This document shows positions 1 to 5,320 of a stretch of DNA of 5,320 bases, piece by piece. The stretch spans positions 1-5,320 of the forward strand of contig CALXTG010000026.1 of NCBI GenBank assembly GCA_944391355.1. The letters are read 5' to 3'. Source of the stretch: an uncultured Alphaproteobacteria bacterium. Lineage in GTDB: Bacteria; Pseudomonadota; Alphaproteobacteria; RF32; CAG-239. Under the pieces are notes generated by a model that made no database searches, was not told where the DNA came from, and was given only the letters and a program-made list of their open reading frames with translations. The translations under genes were made by a program, and so were the position numbers. Positions within the stretch are counted from its first letter, which is position 1; each line of letters opens with the position of its first letter.

Positions 1-783
1 CGGTTGACAGTGATGAATAATTTCTATGCTTATAACGGCATTGAAATCCGCGGCAGCGTATATTTAGCTTATCCGGCAACTTTCAAAACACCGAGAGATA
101 TTACTCTTAACCAAAATGCCACGTTGAGCTCCGAATTCAGCGGCGTCAACAGCAGAGGAACCGTTACGGCGGCAAATCTTTACAGCGACGGCTACATTGA
201 TTTTTACCGCAAAAATGTTACAATCAGCGGCGATACAATCATTAACAAAAGCCTGGATACAGCTTTCTGCCAAAGGCGCAGCCGCCCCGGCGATTGTCTG
301 TTAGGTTTGAGTGATGCCAGCTTTACGACCAAGAACCTCAGACTGGAAAAAGGCGCTAAATTTGAACCGAACTCTTCTACGGTGAAAGTGTCGCAATATT
401 TCACGATTTACACCGTCGGCACTGACTTTACGGCAACGGGCAGCACGATTTCCGCCAAGGAAGCGTTTATTGCCTGCGAACCCGGCGACGTTAATAAAAA
501 ATATAAAAGTGCCGTAGCTCGCCTGGATAAAAGTTCAACCTGGAATTTTTCATACGGGGATGTCCTGCATATGGGACGCGGCGAATCGGTTATCTGTTTC
601 AGAAACGGTTCAAAACTTTACAGTCCGAAATGGGTAAAAAATGCCAGCAGCACCACAGATTTTGACGGTGCTCGCGTTGAAGGCGCCGATAACTATAAAG
701 ATATCAGCTACGAAAAGAACGGCAGCGGTTCTTCCAAACTGAACTATAAAAACCGCGGCGCCTGCAGCTCATACGGTACTTAG
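1..783 (+). CDS. Unidentified beta-rich, probably surface/secreted protein (3' part of gene)
   Basis: I do not recognise this gene. The frame is open from the first base of the window (CGG, Arg) to a TAG at 781-783. TTG, GTG and ATG codons occur within the first 15 bases, but there is no visible ribosome binding site and no signal peptide, so the true start is probably upstream. About 260 residues are visible. They are rich in Ser, Thr, Asn, Gly and aromatic residues, in short alternating stretches such as ATLSSEFSG, NVTISGDTII and DFTATGSTISA. This pattern suggests a parallel beta-helix or another repetitive beta-solenoid exported from the cell. Counting from the TTG at position 4, cysteines fall at residues 89, 98, 158, 198 and 254; the 89/98 pair brackets an Arg-rich loop (CQRRSRPGDC) and could form a disulfide. 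The C-terminus (GACSSYGT) lacks an autotransporter barrel, a terminal Phe, an LPxTG motif or a recognisable sorting domain, so the export route is unknown. It ends just before a strong terminator. The reading frame is well supported; the function is inference only. Confidence 0.75.
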   Translation, partial: RLTVMNNFYAYNGIEIRGSVYLAYPATFKTPRDITLNQNATLSSEFSGVNSRGTVTAANLYSDGYIDFYRKNVTISGDTIINKSLDTAFCQRRSRPGDCLLGLSDASFTTKNLRLEKGAKFEPNSSTVKVSQYFTIYTVGTDFTATGSTISAKEAFIACEPGDVNKKYKSAVARLDKSSTWNFSYGDVLHMGRGESVICFRNGSKLYSPKWVKNASSTTDFDGARVEGADNYKDISYEKNGSGSSKLNYKNRGACSSYGT

Positions 784-792
784 CCTTAAAAA

Positions 793-819
793 CCCCGGAG
801 AAATCCGGGGTACTTTTTT
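793..819 (+). terminator. Rho-independent terminator of the left-edge gene
   Basis: The arms CCCCGGA (793-799) and TCCGGGG (804-810) form a perfect 7-bp GC-rich stem closed by a GAAA tetraloop. It is followed by TACTTTTTT (811-819). It lies 10 bases after the stop codon at 781-783, so it ends the + strand transcript. Confidence 0.9.
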
Positions 820-832
820 GCCCAAAAGAAAT

Positions 833-860
833 CCCGCTTCCTTAAGGAAGCGGGGTTTTT
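833..860. terminator. Bidirectional terminator between the left-edge gene and rpsU
   Basis: The arms CCCGCTTCCTT (833-843) and AAGGAAGCGGG (844-854) form a perfect palindrome; in RNA the central TTAA would be the loop. On the + strand it is followed by GTTTTT (855-860), giving the left-edge gene a second, backup terminator. On the - strand it is followed by ATTTCTTTT, and it lies about 25 bases beyond the rpsU stop, so it also ends the convergent rpsU transcript. Confidence 0.88.
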
Positions 861-879
861 AATTCGTCAAGATTCCAAA

Positions 880-1086
880 CTAGAATCCTTCAGTATCTAA
901 GCGTTTCCGAAGCTGCTTGCGGGCACGTCTGACGGCTTCAGCCTGACGACGGGCTTTCTTTTCAGAAGCTTTTTCATGATGACGTCTCAGTTTCATTTCG
1001 CGGAAGATACCTTCACGCTGCATTTTCTTTTTCAAGACTTTCAGAGACTGGTTGACATCATTGCCGATAACAGTAACCTGAACCAC
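880..1086 (-). CDS. rpsU: Small ribosomal subunit protein bS21
   Basis: This encodes ribosomal protein bS21, a small basic protein of the 30S subunit that sits near the 3' end of 16S rRNA and helps with translation initiation. The 68 residues match the family along their whole length. The N-terminal strand is VQVTV, then comes the central signature KKKMQREGIFREMKLRR (residues 19-35), then a long Lys/Arg-rich helix (AEAVRRARKQLRKR, residues 49-62). Length is normal. The start codon is GTG (1084-1086), placing VQVTV at the expected N-terminus. GGGGTGA at 1092-1098 is a plausible Shine-Dalgarno sequence 5 bases upstream. The stop is TAG. The gene is downstream of the DUF465-like gene on the same strand, 108 bases away with an inverted repeat between them, so it probably has its own promoter. 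It ends at the shared terminator at 833-854. Confidence 0.97.
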   Translation of the reverse strand: MVQVTVIGNDVNQSLKVLKKKMQREGIFREMKLRRHHEKASEKKARRQAEAVRRARKQLRKRLDTEGF

Positions 1087-1122
1087 TTAAATCACCCCAT
1101 TTCAATTTTATTAATGGTTAAT

Positions 1123-1187
1123 ATTATAAAGAAACCTGACATAATCAGGTTTCAGCTTCTTGTAGCATACTCAAAAAAGTATTGCAA
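1123..1187 (-). promoter_or_regulatory. Candidate rpsU promoter region (two alternatives)
   Basis: Two promoter readings are possible on the - strand. The first has a -35 TTGCAA (1187-1182), a 17-base spacer and an extended -10, TGCTACAAG, with the hexamer at 1164-1159; transcription would then begin near 1152, at the edge of the 1131-1153 hairpin. The second is a perfect -10 TATAAT (1128-1123) without a good -35; this would place the hairpin over the -35 region and leave a leader of about 30 bases. The sequence alone does not decide between them. Confidence 0.45.
1131..1153 (-). terminator. Perfect 9-bp inverted repeat between the DUF465-like gene and rpsU (likely terminator)
   Basis: GAAACCTGA (1131-1139) and TCAGGTTTC (1145-1153) pair perfectly around a 5-base loop. 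On the - strand the stem is followed by TTTATAATATT, a weak U-rich tail. It lies about 40 bases beyond the stop of the DUF465-like gene, so a terminator for that gene is the simplest reading. It overlaps the candidate rpsU promoter and could instead be an operator or a 5' leader hairpin. Confidence 0.6.
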
Positions 1188-1194
1188 CCAAAAT

Positions 1195-1407
1195 TTATGC
1201 GATAATATTCGGCGTAATTTTCGACTCAACGGTTTTGATTTTGCTCTTTAAACCGCTGCGCAGCGTATTAAGCTGTTTAGCCTTAAAGAAATCAATAGTT
1301 TGGTTTTTGGCAACAAGCTGGCGAATGTCGGAACAAACGCGACGTTCTTCCAAACGCAATTCGCATAACTGGTGCTGCAGCTTTCCCAAATTATTTTGAT
1401 TAAACAT
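1195..1407 (-). CDS. Small helical-hairpin protein, probable DUF465 (YdcH-like) family
   Basis: A 70-residue protein of unknown function, probably of the DUF465/YdcH family of short two-helix proteins common in Proteobacteria. Two charged amphipathic helices are predictable. Helix 1 is about residues 7-34 (LQHQLCELRLEERRVCSDIRQL) with regular leucines; helix 2 is about residues 39-63 (DFFKAKQLNTLRSGLKSKIK), resembling the family's second helix with its 'LK..KL.LKDEI' pattern. The C-terminus ITPNIIA resembles the endings of some alphaproteobacterial relatives as I recall them. There is no signal peptide or membrane segment, so it is probably cytoplasmic. The start is ATG (1405-1407) with AAAGGGG at 1416-1422 as a good Shine-Dalgarno sequence 8 bases upstream. 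The stop is TAA. It is divergent from pfkA and upstream of rpsU. I am confident that it is a real gene and only moderately confident of the family; the sequence is too short and helical to exclude another coiled-coil protein. Confidence 0.72.
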   Translation of the reverse strand: MFNQNNLGKLQHQLCELRLEERRVCSDIRQLVAKNQTIDFFKAKQLNTLRSGLKSKIKTVESKITPNIIA

Positions 1408-1473
1408 AAAATTAACCCCTTTGTGCTATTTTATAAAAAAATATGACTGAAAAAATCTCTTTTTTGTTGGAAC

Positions 1474-1502
1474 TTGTCAACAAATGATGTAAAGAGTATA
1501 CA
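1474..1502 (+). promoter_or_regulatory. Sigma70-like promoter of pfkA
   Basis: TTGTCA (1474-1479) and TATACA (1497-1502) are separated by exactly 17 bases, each matching the -35 or -10 consensus at five of six positions. Transcription would start near 1509, leaving an AT-rich leader of roughly 45 bases that ends in TAGGAG (1541-1546), 6 bases before the pfkA ATG. The inverted repeat TTGTTG (1464-1469)/CAACAA (1478-1483) overlaps the -35 and might be an operator. Confidence 0.7.
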
Positions 1503-1552
1503 GCAAAAATAGGTAATATGCAATATATATAATAATAAATTAGGAGTTTTAT

Positions 1553-2638
1553 ATGAGTCAGACAAAAAGAATAGGTATCCTGACCAGCGGCGGCGACTGC
1601 GCCGGCCTTAATGCCGTTATCAGAGCCGTGGTCAATGCTGCCAGCCGCTTGGGCTGGGAAGTATACGGTATCAAGAACGGTACCGACGGCTTGACCGAGC
1701 GTCCCCTGCAATATGAAATTTTGACTGTACATAATTTTTCCGACACACCGTGGCCGAGAATCAGCGGTTCTTATCTCGGATCGCTCAATAAAGGCGTTAA
1801 GATGGATTCTCTGGAAGAAATCTCCAAGCGTTTCGGCGAAGGCGCCAAAACTTTAGGCCTCGATGCTGTTGTCGTCGTCGGCGGCGACGGTTCAATGAAT
1901 ATTGTCAGCAATTACTGCCGCAATGCCGGCATTAAAATGATCGGTATTCCGAAAACGATTGATAATGATACCCCGATCACCGAATTTTCGGTCGGCTTTA
2001 ATTCGGCCTGCCAGGTTTGCACCAGCGCAATTGACAGTCTGGACGCAACGGCACGTTCTCATAACCGTGCCCTGATTTTGGAAGTGATGCGCCGTGCCGC
2101 CGGGCATCTGGCCATGCATTCAGCTTTGGCCGGCGGCGCCGATGTCTGTCTGGTTCCCGAAATTCCCTATACGATTGACGGTATTATCAATAAGCTGCGC
2201 GATATCAAGACTTCCGGCCGCAACCATGCGGTTATCGTCGTTTCGGAAGGCATTAAAACCGAAGACGGTTCTCATGTTACAGGCGCCAAAAATATCATCG
2301 GCGAAAATGTTTACGGCGGTATCGGCCAGTATTTGAGCGCCGAAATTAATAAGCGTTATAATGAATTTCAGACCCGCGTCACCGTTTTGGGACATATTCA
2401 ACGCTCGGGCATCCCGACATCGTTTGACCGTGCCCTGGCTGCGGTGTTCGGCGCTAAAGCCGTTGAGCTTCTGGCCAAAGGCGAAAATAACAAAATGGTG
2501 GTTTGGGAAGACGGACACGTTGTTCCTTATGCCCTTGAAGATGTCGTCAAACAGGGAACGACCCTGCTGAATACCAACAGTGACTATGTTAAGGCTGCCG
2601 TTTCCCTGGGGATGTATATCGGCGAAGTAAAAAAATAG
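1553..2638 (+). CDS. pfkA: 6-phosphofructokinase, mixed ATP/PPi signature (group III-like)
   Basis: Phosphorylates fructose 6-phosphate to fructose 1,6-bisphosphate in cytoplasmic glycolysis. All major PFK motifs are in order: TSGGDCAGLN (11-20, nucleotide-binding loop), GSYLGSLNKG (72-81), GGDGS (110-114), PKTIDND (133-139, with catalytic Asp137), RSHNR (168-172), EVMRR (177-181), SEG (231-233, Glu232), R275 and GHIQR (280-284). The phosphoryl-donor signature is mixed: Gly113 (E. coli Gly104 position) is typical of ATP enzymes, while Lys134 (E. coli Gly124 position) is typical of PPi enzymes. The same Gly/Lys pair occurs in some ATP-dependent PFKs, such as the trypanosomal one, so ATP is favoured but unproven. 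Arg180 replaces the usual Gly of the substrate-binding Met-Gly-Arg triplet. At 361 residues it is longer than E. coli PfkA (320) and normal for the group III clade. The start is ATG with TAGGAG 6 bases upstream. It is a single-gene unit with its own promoter and terminator. The family is certain; the donor is not. Confidence 0.96.
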   Translation: MSQTKRIGILTSGGDCAGLNAVIRAVVNAASRLGWEVYGIKNGTDGLTERPLQYEILTVHNFSDTPWPRISGSYLGSLNKGVKMDSLEEISKRFGEGAKTLGLDAVVVVGGDGSMNIVSNYCRNAGIKMIGIPKTIDNDTPITEFSVGFNSACQVCTSAIDSLDATARSHNRALILEVMRRAAGHLAMHSALAGGADVCLVPEIPYTIDGIINKLRDIKTSGRNHAVIVVSEGIKTEDGSHVTGAKNIIGENVYGGIGQYLSAEINKRYNEFQTRVTVLGHIQRSGIPTSFDRALAAVFGAKAVELLAKGENNKMVVWEDGHVVPYALEDVVKQGTTLLNTNSDYVKAAVSLGMYIGEVKK

Positions 2639-2660
2639 TCCGATAAATTCTCAAAAAAGT

Positions 2661-2703
2661 AATAAAATCCCCTTAAAACTTGACTTGAGGGGATTTTATT
2701 TTT
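2661..2703. terminator. Bidirectional terminator between pfkA and the molybdopterin fusion gene
   Basis: AATAAAATCCCCT (2661-2673) pairs perfectly with AGGGGATTTTATT (2688-2700), a 13-bp stem that extends by a T-G wobble and two A-T pairs. On the + strand the T-rich stem arm runs into TTT up to 2703, ending the pfkA transcript 22 bases after its stop. On the - strand the stem is followed by ACTTTTTTGAG, ending the convergent fusion gene about 10 bases after its stop. Confidence 0.9.
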
Positions 2704-2712
2704 GCTGAGGAG

Positions 2713-4347
2713 TTATTTTTTCTGCAGCAGCTTTTCAATATCGCTGGGAAAGTTGACATCGGCAATCAGCTTGGCATCCTTAATCTTGGTTTCTTTCGTA
2801 TAATCCGAATGTTCAACAAAAACGGCGCGCAGATGCGCATTTTCGGGAACGATATCGGCCACGCCATACAGCTCCTTGCTCCACAAAGACGGATTATATT
2901 TAATTCCGTCATAAGCCAGCAGGCCAAGGTGCTTTTTCCGGCCGCGGGGAAAAGCCGCAATCATCTTATCAAGGGTTTCCGCCGTCAAGTTCGGCATATC
3001 GGCCGGAATAAGCAAAGCGCCGTCACAAAATCCGGGAACGGATTTTAATCCAAGGTTGATTGATGATTTTACGCCGTCATGGTAGTTGGCATTATAAATG
3101 ATGTTAACATCAATATTTTCCAAATAATTTTCCAGCTCCGGCGCATTGTACCCAGTCACGACAAAAACCGGCGCCGCCCGGGATTTTATTGCGGCATGAA
3201 CCGCTTTCATAAACAAAGGTTCGCTGTCGACTTCCAGCATCAGCTTGTTACGGCCGGCGCGCGCTCCGGAACCCGCTGCCAGAATAACCGCGGCAACCCG
3301 GGCGGTTTCTTGGCTGTCAGAGCTACCGCCGCCGATAAGGCCGCCTTTTTCTTCTTCGCTTAATTCCCGGTTTTCCGGCAAAAGAACATTCTGCGGATGG
3401 GAAAAATCAAAATGATTGAACTTTTCACTAACGATAGCCTGTCTGATAAACATATCGGCCAGAGCCGATGAATTTTCGGCATAAGCATAAGGCAAGGCAA
3501 TGATTTTACTGCCGCGTTTGGAAGCAATCAGCAAATCAGAGGCGCCGACCTGCGGAATATCATAATTAACAATTTCATCGACAAAACGATTCATCGCCGC
3601 CGGCACAATATCCCGGGGGTGACTGCTGCGCTGACCGGGCAGAATAAAAATAACCTCGTTGCCGTCTCCCACCGCCCGCTGAATATTATCGGCCAGACTT
3701 TCAATTTCGTGGCGGGCATTATATTCGTTTTTAAAATCAAGATTCATCGCGCTGAAATTTTTTACCAAAGCTCTGACATTGCTCGTAAAATGTTTGGTTT
3801 CGGCGGCATTGCCGTAAAAATCGGCATAGATTAAGGCGGTTTTACGGGCAATGGCGTCCGTCACCGAAAACATTTCCGTATTGCCGGAAAGACTGAAGAT
3901 AATCTCATCGGTTTTAGCGGCCTCAATTACGGCATAGGTTGTTTCCAGCTCGGCGATAATCTCGCCCGATTTTACCAGACTGTAAGGTTCCAGGCTGTTA
4001 AGGCGAAAAATATCGCCGAGGCGGTTAAATTTGGCAAGGCGGTCGGAAGAGGCCATAAAAATTCCGTCACGATCGGCGACAATCCGGCAAAGATTTTCAC
4101 TGCTGACGATATAAGCGGTGCCGTCACCGCAGAGCTTGGCAGCAATCATACCCAGCGCCGTCGGCGCGGTAATATCCCCGGATTCCATTTCGGCGCCGAA
4201 AATACGGTTAATTCCCGCAGCTTTTAAGGCAATCACGTCTTCATCCGTCAAAACATGACCGACCGGCAATAACCGATCGCCGAGACTGACGGCATTAAAT
4301 ATCCGCACGCCGGCGGCCTGATTGACATTATATTCCCGACACTGCAT
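2713..4347 (-). CDS. Molybdopterin-binding / MobA-MocA-like nucleotidyltransferase fusion protein
   Basis: A 544-residue two-domain cytoplasmic protein of the alphaproteobacterial 'molybdopterin-binding/NTP-transferase' type. It is predicted to act in attaching a nucleotide to molybdopterin for molybdenum hydroxylases. Residues 1-325 match the MoeA/CinA-like N-terminal half: GHVLTDEDVIALKAAGI (30-46) and PGQRSSHPRDIVPAAM (237-252) are recognisable. A Glu/Gly/Ser-rich linker (about 327-349) follows. Residues 351-544 are a nucleotidyltransferase with LAAG (356-359), Arg363, NK (367-368), VKSSINLGL (426-434), PADMP (448-452, metal-binding Asp450) and NP (485-486). LAAG is closer to the CTP-using MocA than to the GTP-using MobA (LAGG). 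Divergences: LPY where relatives have LPG (285-287), Tyr484 where a Gly usually precedes NP, and no GDxGAR-like motif near residues 499-508. The start is ATG with AAGGA 6 bases upstream. No molybdoenzyme is in the window. The domain architecture is well supported; the exact reaction is inferred. Confidence 0.88.
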   Translation of the reverse strand: MQCREYNVNQAAGVRIFNAVSLGDRLLPVGHVLTDEDVIALKAAGINRIFGAEMESGDITAPTALGMIAAKLCGDGTAYIVSSENLCRIVADRDGIFMASSDRLAKFNRLGDIFRLNSLEPYSLVKSGEIIAELETTYAVIEAAKTDEIIFSLSGNTEMFSVTDAIARKTALIYADFYGNAAETKHFTSNVRALVKNFSAMNLDFKNEYNARHEIESLADNIQRAVGDGNEVIFILPGQRSSHPRDIVPAAMNRFVDEIVNYDIPQVGASDLLIASKRGSKIIALPYAYAENSSALADMFIRQAIVSEKFNHFDFSHPQNVLLPENRELSEEEKGGLIGGGSSDSQETARVAAVILAAGSGARAGRNKLMLEVDSEPLFMKAVHAAIKSRAAPVFVVTGYNAPELENYLENIDVNIIYNANYHDGVKSSINLGLKSVPGFCDGALLIPADMPNLTAETLDKMIAAFPRGRKKHLGLLAYDGIKYNPSLWSKELYGVADIVPENAHLRAVFVEHSDYTKETKIKDAKLIADVNFPSDIEKLLQKK

Positions 4348-4379
4348 CTGTAATCCTTTTCATTTTGCTTTAGCTTTAC

Positions 4380-4408
4380 TTTATATAATAAATATTAAAG
4401 AAAAGTAA
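4380..4408 (-). promoter_or_regulatory. Candidate promoter of the fusion gene
   Basis: On the - strand a -10 TATAAA (4385-4380) lies about 32 bases upstream of the ATG in an AT-rich stretch. The hexamer 17 bases further upstream, TTACTT (4408-4403), is a poor -35. The -10 is plausible, and the site lies after the terminator at 4433-4463, so a fresh promoter is needed here. Confidence 0.4.
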
Positions 4409-4425
4409 GCCCTATGCCCCTCGCG

Positions 4426-4463
4426 GATAAAAAGAACCCCCGGAAAAAATTTCCGAGGGTTCT
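4426..4463 (-). terminator. Rho-independent terminator of the autotransporter gene
   Basis: AGAACCC (4433-4439) pairs with GGGTTCT (4457-4463). After one C/A mismatch the stem continues with CGGAAA (4441-4446) and TTTCCG (4450-4455), closed by a 3-base loop. On the - strand it is followed by TTTTTATCC. It lies about 37 bases beyond the autotransporter stop. Confidence 0.9.
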
Positions 4464-4499
4464 CAATGAAAAAAACAATGACTTACAGATCAGCCGATA

Positions 4500-5320
4500 C
4501 TAAAATTTATATTTAGCATTCAGCAGACCGGTGTGGTCTTCATAATGGTCTCTGAAGCGTCCTTCATAACCGACCGAGAGTTCAACCTGATCGTTGACTT
4601 CGGCGGTTAAGCCGGCGCCCAGTTCCCATCCCAGACGATCCAGGGCATCGCCGTTGACGACGTAACCGGAACCGTTGGCCAGAGTAACAGCCGAGCTGGT
4701 ATCATCATTGACCATATCATAGGTCATAGCGACACGAGCTTCAGGACGAAGATTCATACCGTTGTCCAGAGCAAAGTCTTTGTTGACTTTGGCGCCGACA
4801 ACCGCAGTCAGAATATCGGAGCTGTTTTTGCCGACTTTCTGACCGGCCGAATCACGGTAAGCATCTTGTTTGATGTTGACATAGCGCAGACCTACTTCCG
4901 GTGTGAAATCAGCAGTGCCGAGTTTCATATCATAGCCGGTCATGGCCTGTAAACCGAAGACATCTACATCATAATCGCCTTTAACCTGCAGACCGCCGAC
5001 ATTTTTCTTTTCGGAATAATCGGACCAGCCGTAAGAAGCAATGGCGTTAACATACCAGTCAGAAGGCTTGTATTCGCCGTAGAACAAAGCGGTATGCGTA
5101 TCCGCGTCGGTTTTGCGCATGAAACCGTCAATGTCGGTATCCGTATAGGCATAACCCAAACCGACCTTAACATTGTCATTCACAAATTTCTCAGCACCGA
5201 AGGCAATACCTGTCGAATCGGCATCAAAGCCTTTTGATTTGCGGGTGTCATCAAGTTTTGATTTGTTAAACAAACCCTGAACCCAAACGGCAGCCCGTTC
5301 AAAGACACCGTCGCCGGACG
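4500..5320 (-). CDS. Autotransporter, C-terminal beta-barrel domain (5' part outside window)
   Basis: The C-terminal translocator barrel of a type V secretion autotransporter, which sits in the outer membrane and exports or anchors an N-terminal passenger. The frame is open from the right edge of the window to a TAG at 4500-4502. About 272 residues are visible, roughly one whole barrel. They begin FERAAVWVQGLFNKSKLDD, a usual barrel-entry pattern, and continue with alternating amphipathic strands rich in Tyr, Gly and Asp: GIAFGAEKFVNDNVKVGLGYAYTD-like segments, ALFYGEYKP, LRYVNIKQDAY and WELGAGLTAEV. The last residues LNAKYKF end in the Phe typical of proteins recognised by the BAM machinery. 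A TTG codon at 5271-5273 could be taken for a start, but the homologous reading frame clearly continues upstream (VWVQG), so the gene is truncated by the window and the passenger is unseen. A hairpin terminator follows at 4433-4463. The family call is strong; passenger function is unknown. Confidence 0.9.
   Translation of the reverse strand, partial: SGDGVFERAAVWVQGLFNKSKLDDTRKSKGFDADSTGIAFGAEKFVNDNVKVGLGYAYTDTDIDGFMRKTDADTHTALFYGEYKPSDWYVNAIASYGWSDYSEKKNVGGLQVKGDYDVDVFGLQAMTGYDMKLGTADFTPEVGLRYVNIKQDAYRDSAGQKVGKNSSDILTAVVGAKVNKDFALDNGMNLRPEARVAMTYDMVNDDTSSAVTLANGSGYVVNGDALDRLGWELGAGLTAEVNDQVELSVGYEGRFRDHYEDHTGLLNAKYKF

Noticed and set aside
4..15. TTG, GTG or ATG as true start of the left-edge gene
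   Set aside because: No ribosome binding site or signal peptide is visible and the frame is open to the first base, so a truncated gene is more likely.
871..887. Short inverted repeat GATTC...GAATC around the rpsU stop codon
   Set aside because: Only 5 bp with a 7-base loop; easily due to chance and not followed by a T-run.
976..1251. 91-residue open frame on the + strand across rpsU and its upstream region
   Set aside because: It is antisense to rpsU and to the end of the DUF465-like gene, whose frames and ribosome binding sites are convincing.
1519..1540. AT-rich run resembling a short TA/AAT repeat before pfkA
   Set aside because: It is an ordinary AT-rich leader; no regular unit is maintained and nothing suggests phase variation.
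1412..1732. 106-residue open frame on the - strand
   Set aside because: It overlaps the 5' end of pfkA in antisense and crosses the pfkA promoter. The composition looks like a shadow and there is no homology I recognise.
2120..2518. 132-residue open frame on the - strand inside pfkA
   Set aside because: It is wholly antisense to conserved PFK motifs, with no family resemblance; a coding shadow.
3079..3363. 94-residue + strand open frame within the molybdopterin fusion gene
   Set aside because: It is antisense to the conserved nucleotidyltransferase motifs and has no ribosome binding site.
5271..5273. TTG as start of the autotransporter gene
   Set aside because: The frame stays open to the window edge and encodes typical barrel-entry sequence (FERAAVWVQG) upstream, so the gene continues outside the window.

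Overview
The window reads as chromosomal DNA of an uncultured, probably host-associated alphaproteobacterium. The main reason is the 544-residue fusion of a molybdopterin-binding domain to a MobA/MocA-like nucleotidyltransferase, a layout I know mainly from Alphaproteobacteria. The bS21 sequence, a likely DUF465 (YdcH-like) protein and a Gram-negative autotransporter barrel ending in Phe agree with this. A phosphofructokinase is present, whereas many free-living alphaproteobacteria use the Entner-Doudoroff route instead; that hints at a fermentative, perhaps gut, lifestyle. The lineage is inferred and not proven.

Layout from left to right. (1) Positions 1-783, + strand: the 3' part of a beta-rich, probably surface or secreted protein that I do not recognise. 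It is followed by two tandem hairpin terminators, the second shared with the convergent rpsU. (2) Positions 880-1407, - strand: rpsU (bS21), preceded by a small DUF465-like helical-hairpin gene. A perfect 9-bp inverted repeat and candidate promoter elements lie between them. (3) Positions 1408-1552: a 145-bp divergent intergenic region with a good sigma70-like promoter for the next gene. (4) Positions 1553-2638, + strand: 6-phosphofructokinase with a mixed ATP/PPi active-site signature and an unusual Gly-to-Arg change in the fructose-6-phosphate site. It ends at a long bidirectional terminator. (5) Positions 2713-4347, - strand: the molybdopterin-binding/nucleotidyltransferase fusion, with several diverged motifs. 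(6) Positions 4433-4463: a terminator serving the last gene. (7) Positions 4500-5320, - strand: the C-terminal beta-barrel of an autotransporter whose passenger lies beyond the right edge.

The genes look like separate small transcription units and not one pathway operon: every convergent junction has a strong hairpin terminator and there are no translationally coupled pairs. Ribosome function (rpsU), central glycolysis (pfkA), molybdenum-cofactor maturation and cell-surface export are simply neighbours. No mobile element, CRISPR array, tRNA or rRNA was seen. No clearly new multi-gene system is visible. The most notable points are the phosphofructokinase active-site substitutions, the diverged molybdenum-cofactor fusion and the unidentified beta-rich protein at the left edge.
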